Below are positions 23,935 to 35,254 of a stretch of 64,000 nucleotides of DNA, piece by piece. Positions within the stretch are counted from its first letter, which is position 1. Every line of letters starts with the position of its first letter. The translations under genes and the position numbers were made by a program. The notes beneath the pieces are model-generated. The model was not told where the DNA came from. It searched no databases and saw nothing but the letters and a program-made list of their open reading frames with translations. The stretch comes from Talinum fruticosum (lineage: Eukaryota; Streptophyta; Magnoliopsida; Caryophyllales; Talinaceae): contig JAITYX010000028.1 of the NCBI GenBank assembly GCA_021018815.1, positions 3,675,001 through 3,739,000 on the forward strand, given 5' to 3'.

Positions 23935-25340
23935 TTGTATAGGGTTAAGGCTTTAAACCTATGGGATTAGCCATATTACAGAGGAAACTCGGCCGAAATT
24001 TTCAGAAAAACCTTTGAAAACCTAGAAACACCCTTCCGCCAATCAAAGAGAAAACCATTAACCCTAAGTTGAGATCTTAAGTAGCCTTAGGGGTTCCTCT
24101 CGGCGAACCTTGGCATGTAATACTCCTAGGGTGGGTTTTGGGGTGTTACACATGCACACCAAACACACTGTTTTGATCCGCTTCAGCAGCTATGTGACGC
24201 ATAAAACTCGAGGTGTCCGTACGACGTCGTTTAAACCAGCCCGCATTTCCGGACTCTCCAAACGGTGTCATTTGGTTGAGGCAAATATCTCGATTTTCTA
24301 AATTATCCAAATCTGGAAATCTCGGGCCCGGTTCAAGCTAAGTCGATGGTTGGTTGGCATTTAGGGTTTCATTTCAACTCTAATTTTTACTACAAATAGA
24401 AGGCTTCCCTCTCTCTTTTCTTTGCACCACTTTTAGCTATCAAACCCTCCAAAGCTAAAAATCCTTCCTCTCACTTTCTCCCACACTCTACTCTCTCCAT
24501 TTCTCCATACCATCACTCATTTCCCTACTTTTTAAACTCCAAAAAGGCCTTCTTTGTCCTTCGTTCGAGCTTGTTGCCTTACCGGTACGGTGCCCAAATT
24601 TGTTTGTGACCTAAGGTCGGTAGGTGGGACAACCTCGAGTGCATCGGATCTCTTTTCAAACTCATTTTACCATTTTGTATATTTATGTTATTCTTTCCGT
24701 ATTGTGGTTTTTGAAATGTAATCGCTTTTAATTCCTCCCCACCCATTGTAACTCTTAATTTCTTTTTTGCTTTCTTTTAGCTTTCTTTTCTCTTTCTTAT
24801 GCTTTCTTTGTCACTTTATTATATACATGTTTATCACTTTGCTAGCATGTTTTGTTTGCATTAATTTCCGTATATTGCATGTTGTATGCTTGACTATTAA
24901 ACACAATTTTTAAACTCATGATTTTAATTAGTAAAGTTCATATGTTGACAGAGCGAAATGGAGAGGATCCCTCTTCATTTCGTTGCTTTACCCCGAACAC
25001 GGGATTCTCGGTTTAACGACCGATGGAATCTTTTTCAAGACGTCTTTCATTCTTAGTCTTTCCATACTAATATTGGAAGAGTATTTTTCTGTATTTTTGT
25101 TTGTTTTTATTCCCCAAAATTAACTAGCGACTCCTTATTTTTGTTTTGTTTCTTCTCATTTGTTTCTTGGCATGTTAGGCTAAAAAATGGTAAAATTAGG
25201 TTACATTTCGACAATTGAAGTTATAGGGCTGAGACCGAGTCCTTAGTCACAGCCCTATAACTGGCACTCGGTTTCCGAGTAGCCATGGCCGACGCAAGTG
25301 CCGACTAGAGGCCGGGGTCGGCTCTCAGCCAACGAGATTC

Positions 25341-26671
25341 CTCTGTTTGGTTTGAGAGCTTTGCGACAAAATGTGATTTTAATAGGGTGAGACTTGAAAA
25401 TCAAATTTTGAGTTTTCTTATTGTGTTTTGCATTAGACATATTGAATTTAAGCGAGTCTTAGACTTTAGTTGCTTTTAATTTCAACCTTTAGGCTTTACC
25501 CTTAAGTGAACATTTTCGAGAGAGGTCAAACTATTACCTCGGTGGGCCCACCTAGGCTTAACACTAGGAGGTGGTTACTCTCCACTCATAGTACGTTTTT
25601 CTCGATTCCCGATCGAGAGGCACCGATTATTCAAGTCTCGCTATGCGTCCCATAGGGGACGAAATTTTTAGACTGTGAGCCACCATGTATCCGACCTAGA
25701 ATTATCCCTCTTTTGACCATAGAACTCTAGCAGCCTAGGTTGTACCCTTTTCATTTACATACTTGAAACGAATGTAGTTGCTTTTGTTATTCAATCATCT
25801 TTTTATCGAGCTTCGGGCCCAACAGTGGTCAAGGTTCGGACACCCTAGTTGAGTCTCGGGCCCAACAATGGTCAAGGTTCGGACACACCGGTCGAGCTTC
25901 GAGCCCAACGAGTAGTTAAGGTTCAAACAACCCTAGTTGAGTCTCGGACCCAACAGTGGTAAAGATTTAGACACCCTAGTCGAGTCTCGGACCTAGCAGC
26001 GGTCAAGGTTTAGACAACCCTCGTCGAGCTTTAGGCCCAACTATGGTCAAGGTTCGGACACACCAGTCGAGCTTCAGACCCAAAAGTGGTCAAGGTTCGG
26101 ACATCAAGCCAAAACTTCAGGACCACTCAAGTCAAAGAACATATTTCAAACATGATCCGGCAACATATCATTTTTAGGTAACACTTGAAACTATTTACAT
26201 TCGATTATCGGCTAACAAAATTGTTAGTGTAGAAAATTTTAGCTGAGCTTCATACCAAGAAAAGGTCGAGTTTAGGCCCCTCATCCGAGCTTCAGGATGA
26301 TAACTAATCCAAGCTCAGGATACTCCGCCGAACTTCGGATCCAAGAAGTGGTCAAGTTCGTGCACCCCTGTTGGACTTCAAACTTTACTACCCGATTCAA
26401 GTTCAAGCTCCTCGCTAAGCTTCAAACTAAGTACATAGTCAAGTTTAGATACACCAATCTAAACTTCAAGATTTTAATATAGCCAAGTTTAGGTATCATG
26501 CGCCCGGACTTTAGACTCCGTTAATCAAGTCCAGGCTCCCGTTAGAGTTCAAGTCAAAAGACAACTAACTCCATATGCATTGATTTAATCGGCATCCGAA
26601 GCAACAGGTAAGTACCCTTTAGTGTCTACTTTTACCTTTGCCTTTCGGACTTGGTCCAATTGGAGGCTAAC
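25341..26671. other. Residual internal region of the deleted gypsy element
   Basis: No gag or pol is seen. It ends with AGTGTCTACTTTTACC and TTTCGGACTTGGTC, which also precede the LTR at 42327 (AGTGTCTACTTTGACC, TTTCGGACTCAGTC), so this is the 3' untranslated part of the element. It contains the tandem array listed next. Confidence 0.6.
25808..26109. repeat. 43-bp tandem repeats in gypsy 3' untranslated region
   Basis: About seven copies of GAGCTTCGGGCCCAAC ... GGTCAAGGTTCGGACACC, the first two starting at 25808 and 25851, with growing divergence rightward. Weaker relatives (CAAGTTTAGG, GAGCTTCAGG) continue to about 26550. Hypervariable tandem repeats 5' of the 3' LTR are known in Tat-lineage elements. 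Confidence 0.85.
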
Positions 26672-28616
26672 TTTAGACACCTAAAAAGTTTCATCCTTAT
26701 CTCTTCTATTTATTTTGTTGGCTCGGTGATTAAACTCCCATTCCTGTTTGCGAACTTGGATCATGATTTGGAGTCTAATTGGGATGACGGAAGCTAGTAA
26801 ACCACAAAGAACCCATTAGCACCACAAAAGAAACCTTTTTGCTTGGGCCGATCCACAAACCCATTTTCTTTCGACCGAACCAAGCCGAGTTCGGTCTCCC
26901 AACCAATAAACCAAACCCGCACCAAAAATAAAAAGTTGTCAAAAATAGAAACATGCCAAAAATAGAAACTTTCCACAAAAAAAGTTTCCAAAAATGGAAA
27001 GCTGCCCAAACCAGCACTCGATTTCCTCCATACCGTGCAAAAATAGAGTGTTCCACTTACACTCGGCGACCAAGCGAGGCATGGAACTCGAGACGTCCGT
27101 ACAACATCGTTTGTAACCACCGCCACGTTTTCGGGCTCAACTTGCCAATACGCCGTGTTTTGTTTCCATAGGTCATTTGGAGCACAAAGTTTGAGATGCC
27201 CAGATGACATCGTTTGGGGAGACCGATGTCACGTATCCCGCCTTCCCCTGTGAGATTTTCCAGTTCAGCGAGATTTAGCCAATCCGTTCCCGTGATCCTC
27301 GCGGCAAATTGGGTTCGGTTCAACAGCTGTGGATGGCAGATTGCTTGTTTTAAGTCATTTTTGTGACCTAACTTCTTCATATAAATAGAGGGCCTAACCC
27401 CTCATTTTGGCATGGCTAATTCCTAATATATACGCTGCCAAATTTTGAGCTAGCTACTACATCAACTCGAGACACCGACATTTCTCTCTTCCATTTCCTA
27501 ATACCTCCATTTTCACCATACCGTTACACACTACCTCGCCTCATAAAATCCACAAAATAGCCTTCTTTCAGCTTACTATCCTGTCGTTATGCCGCCGGAT
27601 TCGGATCCCGATCTAAGCTCGGCAGTTGGGACAACTCGAGGGCATCAAATCAACCTTCGTTGTCTTTTATGATTTATTTATTTATGCTATTTAATATTTT
27701 TTGTATTGTAGATCAAAAGTTTTAATCGTTTTTAATTCCTCCCCGCTCTCGTAACTTTTATTTCTTCTTGTTTTCTTTTCTCTGTCTTTATTACTTTCCT
27801 ATTTGCTTATTTATCGTTTTCGAACATACCTTGTTTGAGTTAATTTTTGTACTCCGCATGTTGTGTGGTTGACTTGTCTAAACACATTTTTTTTACTCAC
27901 AACTCCAACTAGTAAAAGTCGTCTGTTGATGGGCGGAATCGAGAGCTTATCTCTTCGTTTCGAACCTTCACCCCGAACCCCGAATTCTTAGTTCTAAACC
28001 AATGGAGTCACTTTTTAAACCTCTTTCGAGCTTAGTTTTCCAATACTAAGATTGGAATAGTTTTATTATTATTTTTGATAGTTTTGATCTTCTAAAATAT
28101 ACTGGCGACTCTTTTATATTTTATTTCTCCTAATTACATCTCGGCATTTCGATTTGAAAGATAGGAAAATTTAACTTATTTTTTGACAGTTGATGCTATA
28201 GGACCGAGACTAATTTTTCAGTCTCGACCTATTATCGACGCCGATTACGGTCAGCGCTGGCTCTCACCGGTGCCGACCGATCACGGGCTTGATTCTTGGT
28301 CCAGTCGGTGTTATCTCACATTTTTTTCCCAAAAGCCTTGTGGAAGAAAGTACATTTGAATTTTTTTATTTTCCTAAATTATTTCATAATATCTCGAAAC
28401 TTCTAAAAATTAATTTCTAATTAATAAAATCGCTAATTACCATTTCACTTGAACTCGTTTTAAAAATCATATTCTAAAAATGAATAATCTTAAACAGACA
28501 TACCCCACTTTACAAATTAACTTTCAAAAAGAATCTTCAAAATTCGGAGAGCCAACATTTATGGGGAAACTCGGACCCGCTGGTTCCCTTACGAGGGACG
28601 AGCCATGGTTTCTATA
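26672..28616 (+). repeat. 3' LTR of the deleted gypsy element (~1945 bp)
   Basis: It starts TTTAGACACCTAAAAAG and ends CCATGGTTTCTATA. This parallels the LTR at 42327-44397 (GTAGACACCTAAAATG ... GCGTGGTTCCTACA). The ORFs at 26775-27380 in this LTR are shadows. Confidence 0.75.
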
Positions 28617-28621
28617 GAAGC

Positions 28622-29728
28622 ACAAGTACATTATATTCTCACATTTTTGGCCTAAACAACTAGGAAATGATATAGATGTGTACTTGGCGCCTCTTGTTGA
28701 AGATGTGTAAAGCTCTTATGGGATGAAGATGTTTCAGTTTTTTATGCATACCGTCAAGAGCAGTTTACATTGCGAGCTACGATCTTCACTACAATCAACG
28801 ACTTTCCCGTATACAAAAACTTGTTTGGTTACACCATCAAAGGCCATAAGGAATTGGCCCAATTTGTATAGAGCGTACTTGCTCCTATTAGCTTAAGCAT
28901 GGAAAGAAGACGACCTATCTCGGATATCGAAAGTTTCTTTCCTTTTCCCATCAATATCGTAAGAAAAACAAGGCTTTCAATGCCAAAATCGAGATGGATT
29001 ATGCTCCTACTCCATTAATAAGACATCAAATTTATGACCAAATGAAGGATCTTGATGTGGAGTTCGGCAAGCCATACCGACGTCAATCCGAAAATGGTGT
29101 GTGGAAAAAGAAAGTAATATTTTTGATCTTCCACAATGGAAAGAGTTGTATGTGAGACATAGTCTTGATGTGATGCATATAGAGAAAAACATCTCGTGAA
29201 AGTCTCATTGGCACTCTTTTGAACATATCGGGGAAGACCAAGGACGGAGAAAAGGCAAGACTCAATTTATGTGAAATGGGAATAGGGGAGGAATTAGCAC
29301 CACAACCAAAGGGGAAGAGAACGCATTTGCCTCCGGCGTCAATGAGTAGAAAGGAAAATAACGTTTGTGTGAGACCTTAAAGAAACTCAAAGTTCCGAGA
29401 GGGATATTCTTCAAATATAAGTAGACTCATTTCAATGTCCGATTATAGACTAATTGGTCTCAAATCTCACAATTGTCATGCTTTGATGTAACAAATTATG
29501 TTTGTTGCTATCCGAGTCGTGATGCCCAAATGTGTCGGATAGTCGATTACAAGAATTTGCTTCTTCTTCAATGCCATATGTAGCAAAGACGTTGATTTAG
29601 AGAAATTACATGATCTTGAGTGCGGCTTGATCGTTATATTGTGCCAACTTGAGATGTACTTTCCACCTTCTTTTTTGATATCATGGTGAACTTAATTGTC
29701 TATTTGGTGAGAGAAGTGCAATTCTGTG
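28622..29728 (+). pseudogene. TNP2-like CACTA transposase, central part (broken)
   Basis: The translation gives FWPKQLGNDIDVYLAPLVED, then after frameshifts AYRQEQFTLRATIFTTINDF, LFGYTIKGHKEL, a degraded middle, MSDYRLIGLKSHNCHAL and LCQLEMYFPPSF. These are landmark motifs of the plant Transposase_21 (TNP2) family, including the N-D-I-D-V-Y-L catalytic-region motif and the C-Q-L-E-M-Y-F-P-P-S-F box. At least six stops or frameshifts make it inactive. It would have cut and joined CACTA termini. It ends exactly at the gypsy LTR. Confidence 0.88.
29724..29728 (+). other. Target site duplication CTGTG (left copy)
   Basis: CTGTG occurs immediately before the gypsy LTR start at 29729 and again immediately after the LTR end at 44398-44402, a perfect 5-bp duplication. 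Confidence 0.9.
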
Positions 29729-32700
29729 TGTAGACACCTAAAATGTGTTGTCCCTTATCTCCTTTAATTTCGTATTTTATATTGTTGGCCCGATGATGAA
29801 ATTCGAAGTCCTGTTTGAGGATTTGGATCACGGATCGAATTTGATTGGTGCGACGGAAGCTGGAAAAACCACAAAGAACCCCAAAACCAAATAAATAGCC
29901 TTTTGCCTTGGGTCAGTCTAAAAATCCCTTTTTCTTTCGGACGATCCGAGCCCGGGCAAGCCTTTAGAGACAACAAAGTCCGAGTGTCGCATACAGGGAA
30001 ATTCCGGGCTCGGAATTCTACATTTCACTTTTGTCCAATCGGACACGGAGCTAAAGACCCCAAGACAACGTTAGGCGTTGCATTTCATGATCACAAGTAC
30101 CAAAGTGCTCGCTTTTAAGATTCAAAATAGTCCCCCGATACTAAGATCTTCCTCCATCAAAACGTCACTATATGGCCGGTGCCCTCTACCTGGATATTTC
30201 AATTGAGACGTCGCGTTTTGGCTAGGAAAATCCCTTTTGCAGCATGGAAGCGTAAAAAACGCTAGGCATCCCGGGTGGCCGGTGTGGCGCCCGAAAAATT
30301 ATTTCTTTTCTTTGGATGACTAGAGTCGCCACCTTGTTATGACCCAAACAAGGACGGGGTTTTCAAAAAACAATTTTGAAATTATAGTTTTTCCAAAAAG
30401 AAAAAAAGGTTGACTCCTGTGCCCAAAAGGCGAAAACAAAATAAAAGACTGATCCGAGAACCTGAGATGGTGGGTTCGGGGTTTTGGTTAGGAAGCATGA
30501 ACGTCAAGGACTCGCCACTCCCTCCGTTCTAAGAATGGGCTCCTACTAATATATTTGTATCCTTTTTTTTAAGACATCCTAAATGTTGATTAACATAAAT
30601 TCATTAAATAGATTTACAAAAGAAGAGCATAAAAGAAAAACGCATCATTATACACGTAAGCACACACATGCAAGCACACGAATGGAAAACTTAGGGCCAA
30701 CAGATTCGTTGATGTATGGTGGGTTTGCATTCGGATGAGAGCCAAATTGCTTTATGTACCGATCATCGTAGGACTTGAATCTACTCTCGGATCAAAACCC
30801 CACGTAGTTCTAGCAAGGATTCCGTCATGACTCTTGTGAGTTCCATCGGGGACAGTTAGGGATCATTTCTCTGTTTCATGGTCATGTTAAAAGACTTTAG
30901 AGATGACTCATTCTTATAGTCGAGTCAATCCGGTTGAAACAAAAAGAGAGTGACTCGGGGTCTCAACTCTGTTACTTAAGGTGAGAAGTGAAGTGATAGG
31001 TGGATTGACTCAAGTCTAGACATGAGTGTAAGGATTAGACCTTTTAACATTCCCATTTCAACTGAGAAAAATAATTCCTTGGGTACGAAGTGGGATGGAT
31101 TTTTTGTGGAGTTAATGAGTTGGTGTTTTATGGCTAATGGTTCTCAAAGATTCGGATGGAATCCCTGCCGATGGCCTGTCACCAAACAAAAGGATACGAT
31201 CAGCGATTCGGTCATATCCGATTAAGGTAATCCACTAGGATAATAGTGAAATTGTGAAGGCTGTTTGAGTTGACGTGGATGTGGATCATCCTAAAGATCG
31301 GATATGAACGAATTTCGATTAAGACCTTAAGTTTGATAAGAGGTCACGACCATACATCAAAGAATATGTCGGCCCTAAGGACAAGCATGCAAACATATAC
31401 AAGAAATGCACGGTTGCGTCTAATGATCACCATTTGGTATTTAGCCAAACATTGTTATGACTCATGATTAAGGTCAAGATGATCATAAGGGGCAGTTATG
31501 ATTACCATCATCCCCTATTCATGGGCCATACTTCAATTTTGGCAATAACACTAATTAGTGATCTTAGACGGTTCATTTTATTGTTTTTGATCGAGTTGAT
31601 TACATTGTGATGAATGGGCTAAGTCATGCTTGAAGCAAATATTATTATTATTCACACTTTGGAGCTAGTGGTTTTACAAGTACCGGATTATTACAATACA
31701 ATGAACAAAATGAAAATATACAAGGTTTTCCTAAATACAAGAAATCTAAAAAAGAACGTAAATAAAATTCTTCAATACCACGGAGATGAGAAGTACTTAT
31801 GATTCAACTTCTTGATAGATCCTTGACTCGCATTATGATGAACAATGAGTCTTGACTAACCAAACAAAGTCCCGAGTATTTATTTTATTGAAAGGCATCA
31901 TTAGTTGATTTTAAAACCAATTTTTGAAAGAGAAATCCCGAAACTAGGTAAGATGAGCTTAAAAATGTGAAGAAAATCTATACAACTGGAAAACTTCATA
32001 AGAAGCTCAGATGTAAAAATTTTACCTTTTTTAGAAGCTTTCAAATTGATTTAATAAAGTCTTAAAGTGACACTTCTTGCACCGCACTTGTCATAATGGA
32101 TGCCGGTTTCAAAAAATATAACTTCTTGGAGAGAGATCCTATCAAGGTGATTCTGAAGCCTAGAGTTTACATTTTAAGTCTAGTTTCAATGGTAAAAATA
32201 TAAAAATAAATTCACAAGCATGTAAAACTGATAAGTCGAAAACTTAGGTGATGCCCTGATTTGTACCATTCTGGATAGTAAGGTATTCATTTATTTATTA
32301 AAAATAAAATAAATCATATATTAAGAAACTGTACAAAATGGGTTACCTAGACATAGAAAGGAACGAGTATAATTTTTGTATAATTTTTAAAGCACCTTAA
32401 GATATTTTAACAGATTTTTCAACATATATATTCTGATCCGGGCACTGCAGAAATTACAGTTTTGCAATGCTGACTTTAAAAAATCATCTCTCAAACTATA
32501 AGGAGTTAGGAGATAAAATTTACAAAATTAGAAAGATCAGAAAGTCTATTTTATTTTTTATGAAGGACATTTTTCTAGAAAAAACGTTTAGATGATGAAA
32601 AATTAGAAAAACAGTGATAGTGTCGGTTTTTGGACTGATTAGGCCTTCCACCGGAAAAAAATGTTATAAATAGTTCGGGACTTAGATTTGGGTGAGTGCC

Positions 32701-33109
32701 ACTTGCCGGAAAGCTCTTTCATTACTCCCTTGAATGATATAAAAACAAATATTTTAGAATCGAAATTATTCCACTAAAGTGACCTAGAAATACATACAAC
32801 CTTCCGGTTTATACCACTTTACTCCAAGTTATTATTCTTCATGTTCAAGCATGACTTAGCCCATTTTTCTTCATTTTTCAAGTATTACAAGAGAAAATAA
32901 AAATGAGGAAGATGAGAAAGAAAATAACACCCAATTTTGCAATCAACTCTCGGATCTCACCGCTCACTCCCGAAAAAGGAAAACTAGTGTTCCACCCAAA
33001 TAGGGGAACGGCGCGCAGAGCCCTAAAGGGACGGACGGTAAAACCCGGGGCCGAAACCAACCCGGAACCAGCCTAGCCAAAAAGAGACAAGAAAACACCA
33101 AAACGTTAG

Positions 33110-33420
33110 TAGCAATACATAATCATAATAGTAGAAAAAATGATAATAGTAACGATAATAGCAATAATGTTAGGAATAATGTTAGGGTTAAGTATTAACA
33201 AAAATAATAAACAAAACTAACATAAACAAACAATAAAGATAGTAACAATAGCAATGATAATGATAAGGTTAGTAACAATAATAATAATGGTAGAGTTACT
33301 AGTACTAAACAAAATAATAACAATACTCATGATAAAGTTAGTAGTAATAATGTTAATAAATGAGATTAAATGAACAATAATAATAATGGAGGGGTTAGTG
33401 ATAAAAAAATAACAAGAATA
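33110..33420. repeat. Degenerate AAT/GATAAT-rich low-complexity tract
   Basis: Imperfect runs of AATAATA and GATAATAG make a Ile/Asn-like artefactual ORF on the minus strand. Confidence 0.7.
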
Positions 33421-33860
33421 ACTAAATAATGGGTAGGCAAAAGAAAATAAAAGAAAGTAAAGAAGAAGAAAATGCCATGTATGCGTATGCTTGATCATCA
33501 TGAAATAAAGAAAGATAAGAGTAGAGAGAAAGAAAAATGTAATCTCATTAAACTTAGTGGTAATAAGAAGAATTACCCTCTTGTTTCTTGAGATGAAGAA
33601 GATATTTTGACTAAGTTGAAAGAAAAGCTTGGTTTGTTCAAAAAAATTAGAAAGATTAACTTAAACTTAATCAACTCCCAATGGAGTTAATCTTTAGTTA
33701 ATCAAACCACTCCTTAGGAGATTAAAGAAGGGAGAGAGAATTTTGAAGAAGATAGAGATTTTTTCAAAAAAACCAAGCCCCCTCTAGGGATTGATGAGGG
33801 GTATTTATAGAACAAATAGGGCCTTCTAAACCCTAGTAACCTTCCTTTTTAAAAAAAATG

Positions 33861-33868
33861 ATAATAAC

Positions 33869-33907
<39 letters not shown>
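33861..33907. repeat. (AAT)n microsatellite
   Basis: About 14 AAT units within the nested solo LTR. Confidence 0.95.
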
Positions 33908-33908
<1 letters not shown>

Positions 33909-35254
33909 TATAAAAAATAAAATAAAAATTAAAAAAACTGATCAACCGTTGGGATGGGGGGTGGTGTACTTGTCAAGTGATGACAAAATAAAATAAAAAA
34001 AGCTGTGATAATATTTGTCTTACCCTTTCTCTTCCCTTTTTCTTTTTTTTTTTAAAAGGGGGATGGGGCGTGGCCTGCAGTTTGCCAGCCATGTCCCCTC
34101 CAAATTTTTTTATTTTTTCCTTTTCTATATATATAGGTGAATTTTGGGGCTTTATGGTTCCTTTCTTTGGATAATGTATTTTGGGCCTTTTGGGCTCTTT
34201 CTTTATCACAATTTAATTGTCATTTTTATATTTTTTATATTTTTATATATTTTTTTAAAAAGAAAAGATAAATGTTAGTAAAATTTTAAATATATAAAGG
34301 TCAAAATTTGGTGTCTACAGTAGGTGCCCCAGACCGGGATTCTATCCGGTCTTATCACTTTATTTTGGTTCGGTTTTTGTTTCCATTTATGTTCAACTTT
34401 GGACAAATAACCGAGGGCAAACCCTAGATCATTTGTGATCTAGACCTCTCCCTACAAATAGAGAGCCTTAGCTCTCATTTTAGCACGACTTATTTCCTTA
34501 GGCGTTATCGTCGTGAACTAAGCTCAAGACAGCTTTTTTCCTTAGTGCTACACTCGCCGAATCTTAACTCGTAACGGCATCAGCCTATGCGTCACACTAC
34601 CAAAACAGTTCATACGGCTTATCTCCTTAACGTTACGCTACTAAAATTCAACTAAGAGCTACTCGAATACTCCTTTACGTATTCCGATCTCTTGGTCCTT
34701 TTTCAGCCTTATTTCCACTCTATTCTTCATCCTCACCACATCCGAACCAGAATACTCTATCATCAACATTCTTACCTACACTCAAAACTCACAAAAAGCC
34801 TCTTTCCTTTATTCACCATCGTCTCATCACCAGATCTAGTGTGGAGATCCAAATTAGCAGGTGGGGCAACCTGTGGGCACTTATTTAGCCTTCAAACAAG
34901 TAATTTATTTTATTTTCTATCTCTTTTCGTATTGTGGAAGAGAGTTGTATCGCTTTTGTTTCCTACACGCCCGATGTAATCTTTTAAGTTTCTCACTTTT
35001 CTTTTCTTTTGCTTTTATTTTCTTTATCGCTTTCCTTTTATTTGCTTTTTATCGCTTTCATTCATGTTTTGGTTGCTTTGATTTCGTTTAGCATGTTGTT
35101 TGCTTGTGTTTAGTATGTTATTTTAATTCACTACTCAAATTAGTAAGAGTCATCTCCGGACGGGCAAAACAAAAGGGCTTATCCCTACATTTCGTACCCT
35201 CGCCCCAGTTTGGCCCTAAAGCCTCACGGCAGGTTTGAAACACTAATTTAGCCT

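Larger units (their letters stand above)
21206..24150 (-). mobile_element. Solo LTR (2945 bp), chromovirus-like, nested in a gypsy LTR
   Basis: On the minus strand it begins TGTAACACCCCAAAACCC and ends GAGTCTTACA; TGTAAC/CTTACA ends of this kind are common in plant chromoviruses (Tekay/Del type, inferred). The flanks CATGT (21201-21205) and CATGC (24151-24155) are a 5-bp target duplication with one change. Removing it restores the host LTR order. The long Leu/Ser/Phe-rich open frames at 21391-22009 come from a purine-rich tract and are not genes. Confidence 0.85.
20927..25340 (+). repeat. 5' LTR of the deleted gypsy element, interrupted
   Basis: The segment 20927-21205 plus 24151-25340 aligns with 26672-28290: the GATGATGAAATTCCATTCTC block, GAAGCTAGTAAACCACAAA, the GGCATGGAACTCGAGACGTCCGTAC-like block at 24190, and AGGTGGGACAACCTCGAG near 24620. 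The last ~300 bp of the LTR is not found, so its 3' edge is approximate. Confidence 0.7.
20927..28616 (+). mobile_element. Internally deleted Ty3/gypsy (Tat-like) element
   Basis: Two LTRs of one family (about 20927-25340 with a nested insertion, and 26672-28616) enclose only 1.3 kb, with no gag or pol. The LTR start (T)GTAGACACC, a TGGCGACTCC-like box inside the LTR and a tandem-repeat-rich region before the 3' LTR fit the Tat lineage. The flanks AAAGC (20922-20926) and GAAGC (28617-28621) match in four of five bases and may be the target duplication. However, the left flank is copia LTR and the right flank is CACTA coding sequence, so the flank history is not simple. Confidence 0.75.
30283..34319 (-). 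mobile_element. Solo LTR (4037 bp), Ogre/Tat-like, nested in the gypsy 5' LTR
   Basis: On the minus strand it starts TGTAGACACCAAATTTTGACC-like sequence at 34319 and ends CGGGCGCCACA at 30283, with GGTGGCGACTCTAGTCATCC about 40 bp before its end. These are typical long-LTR Ogre/Tat features. The flanks GCCGG and GTAGG agree in three of five bases, so the target duplication is worn. No coding sequence is seen; the small ORFs at 31022-31467 have no recognisable family. Confidence 0.75.
29729..35253 (+). repeat. 5' LTR of the Retand-like element, interrupted and truncated
   Basis: The segment 29729-30282 plus 34320-35253 follows the 3' LTR at 42327 onward. Relative to that copy it lacks the stretch equivalent to about 43730-44088 and the last ~266 bp. 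The shared block GCCTCACGGCAGGTTTGAAACAC at 35220 is the last match before integrase. Confidence 0.85.

Noticed and set aside
25120..25135. TAGCGACTCC as a primer binding site ending an LTR
   Set aside because: The CTGTG duplication shows that LTRs of this family continue about 500 bp further to ...CTACA, so this box is inside the LTR.
33217..33501. 94-codon Ile-rich ORF on the minus strand
   Set aside because: It is created by AAT/GAT simple repeats in the nested solo LTR.
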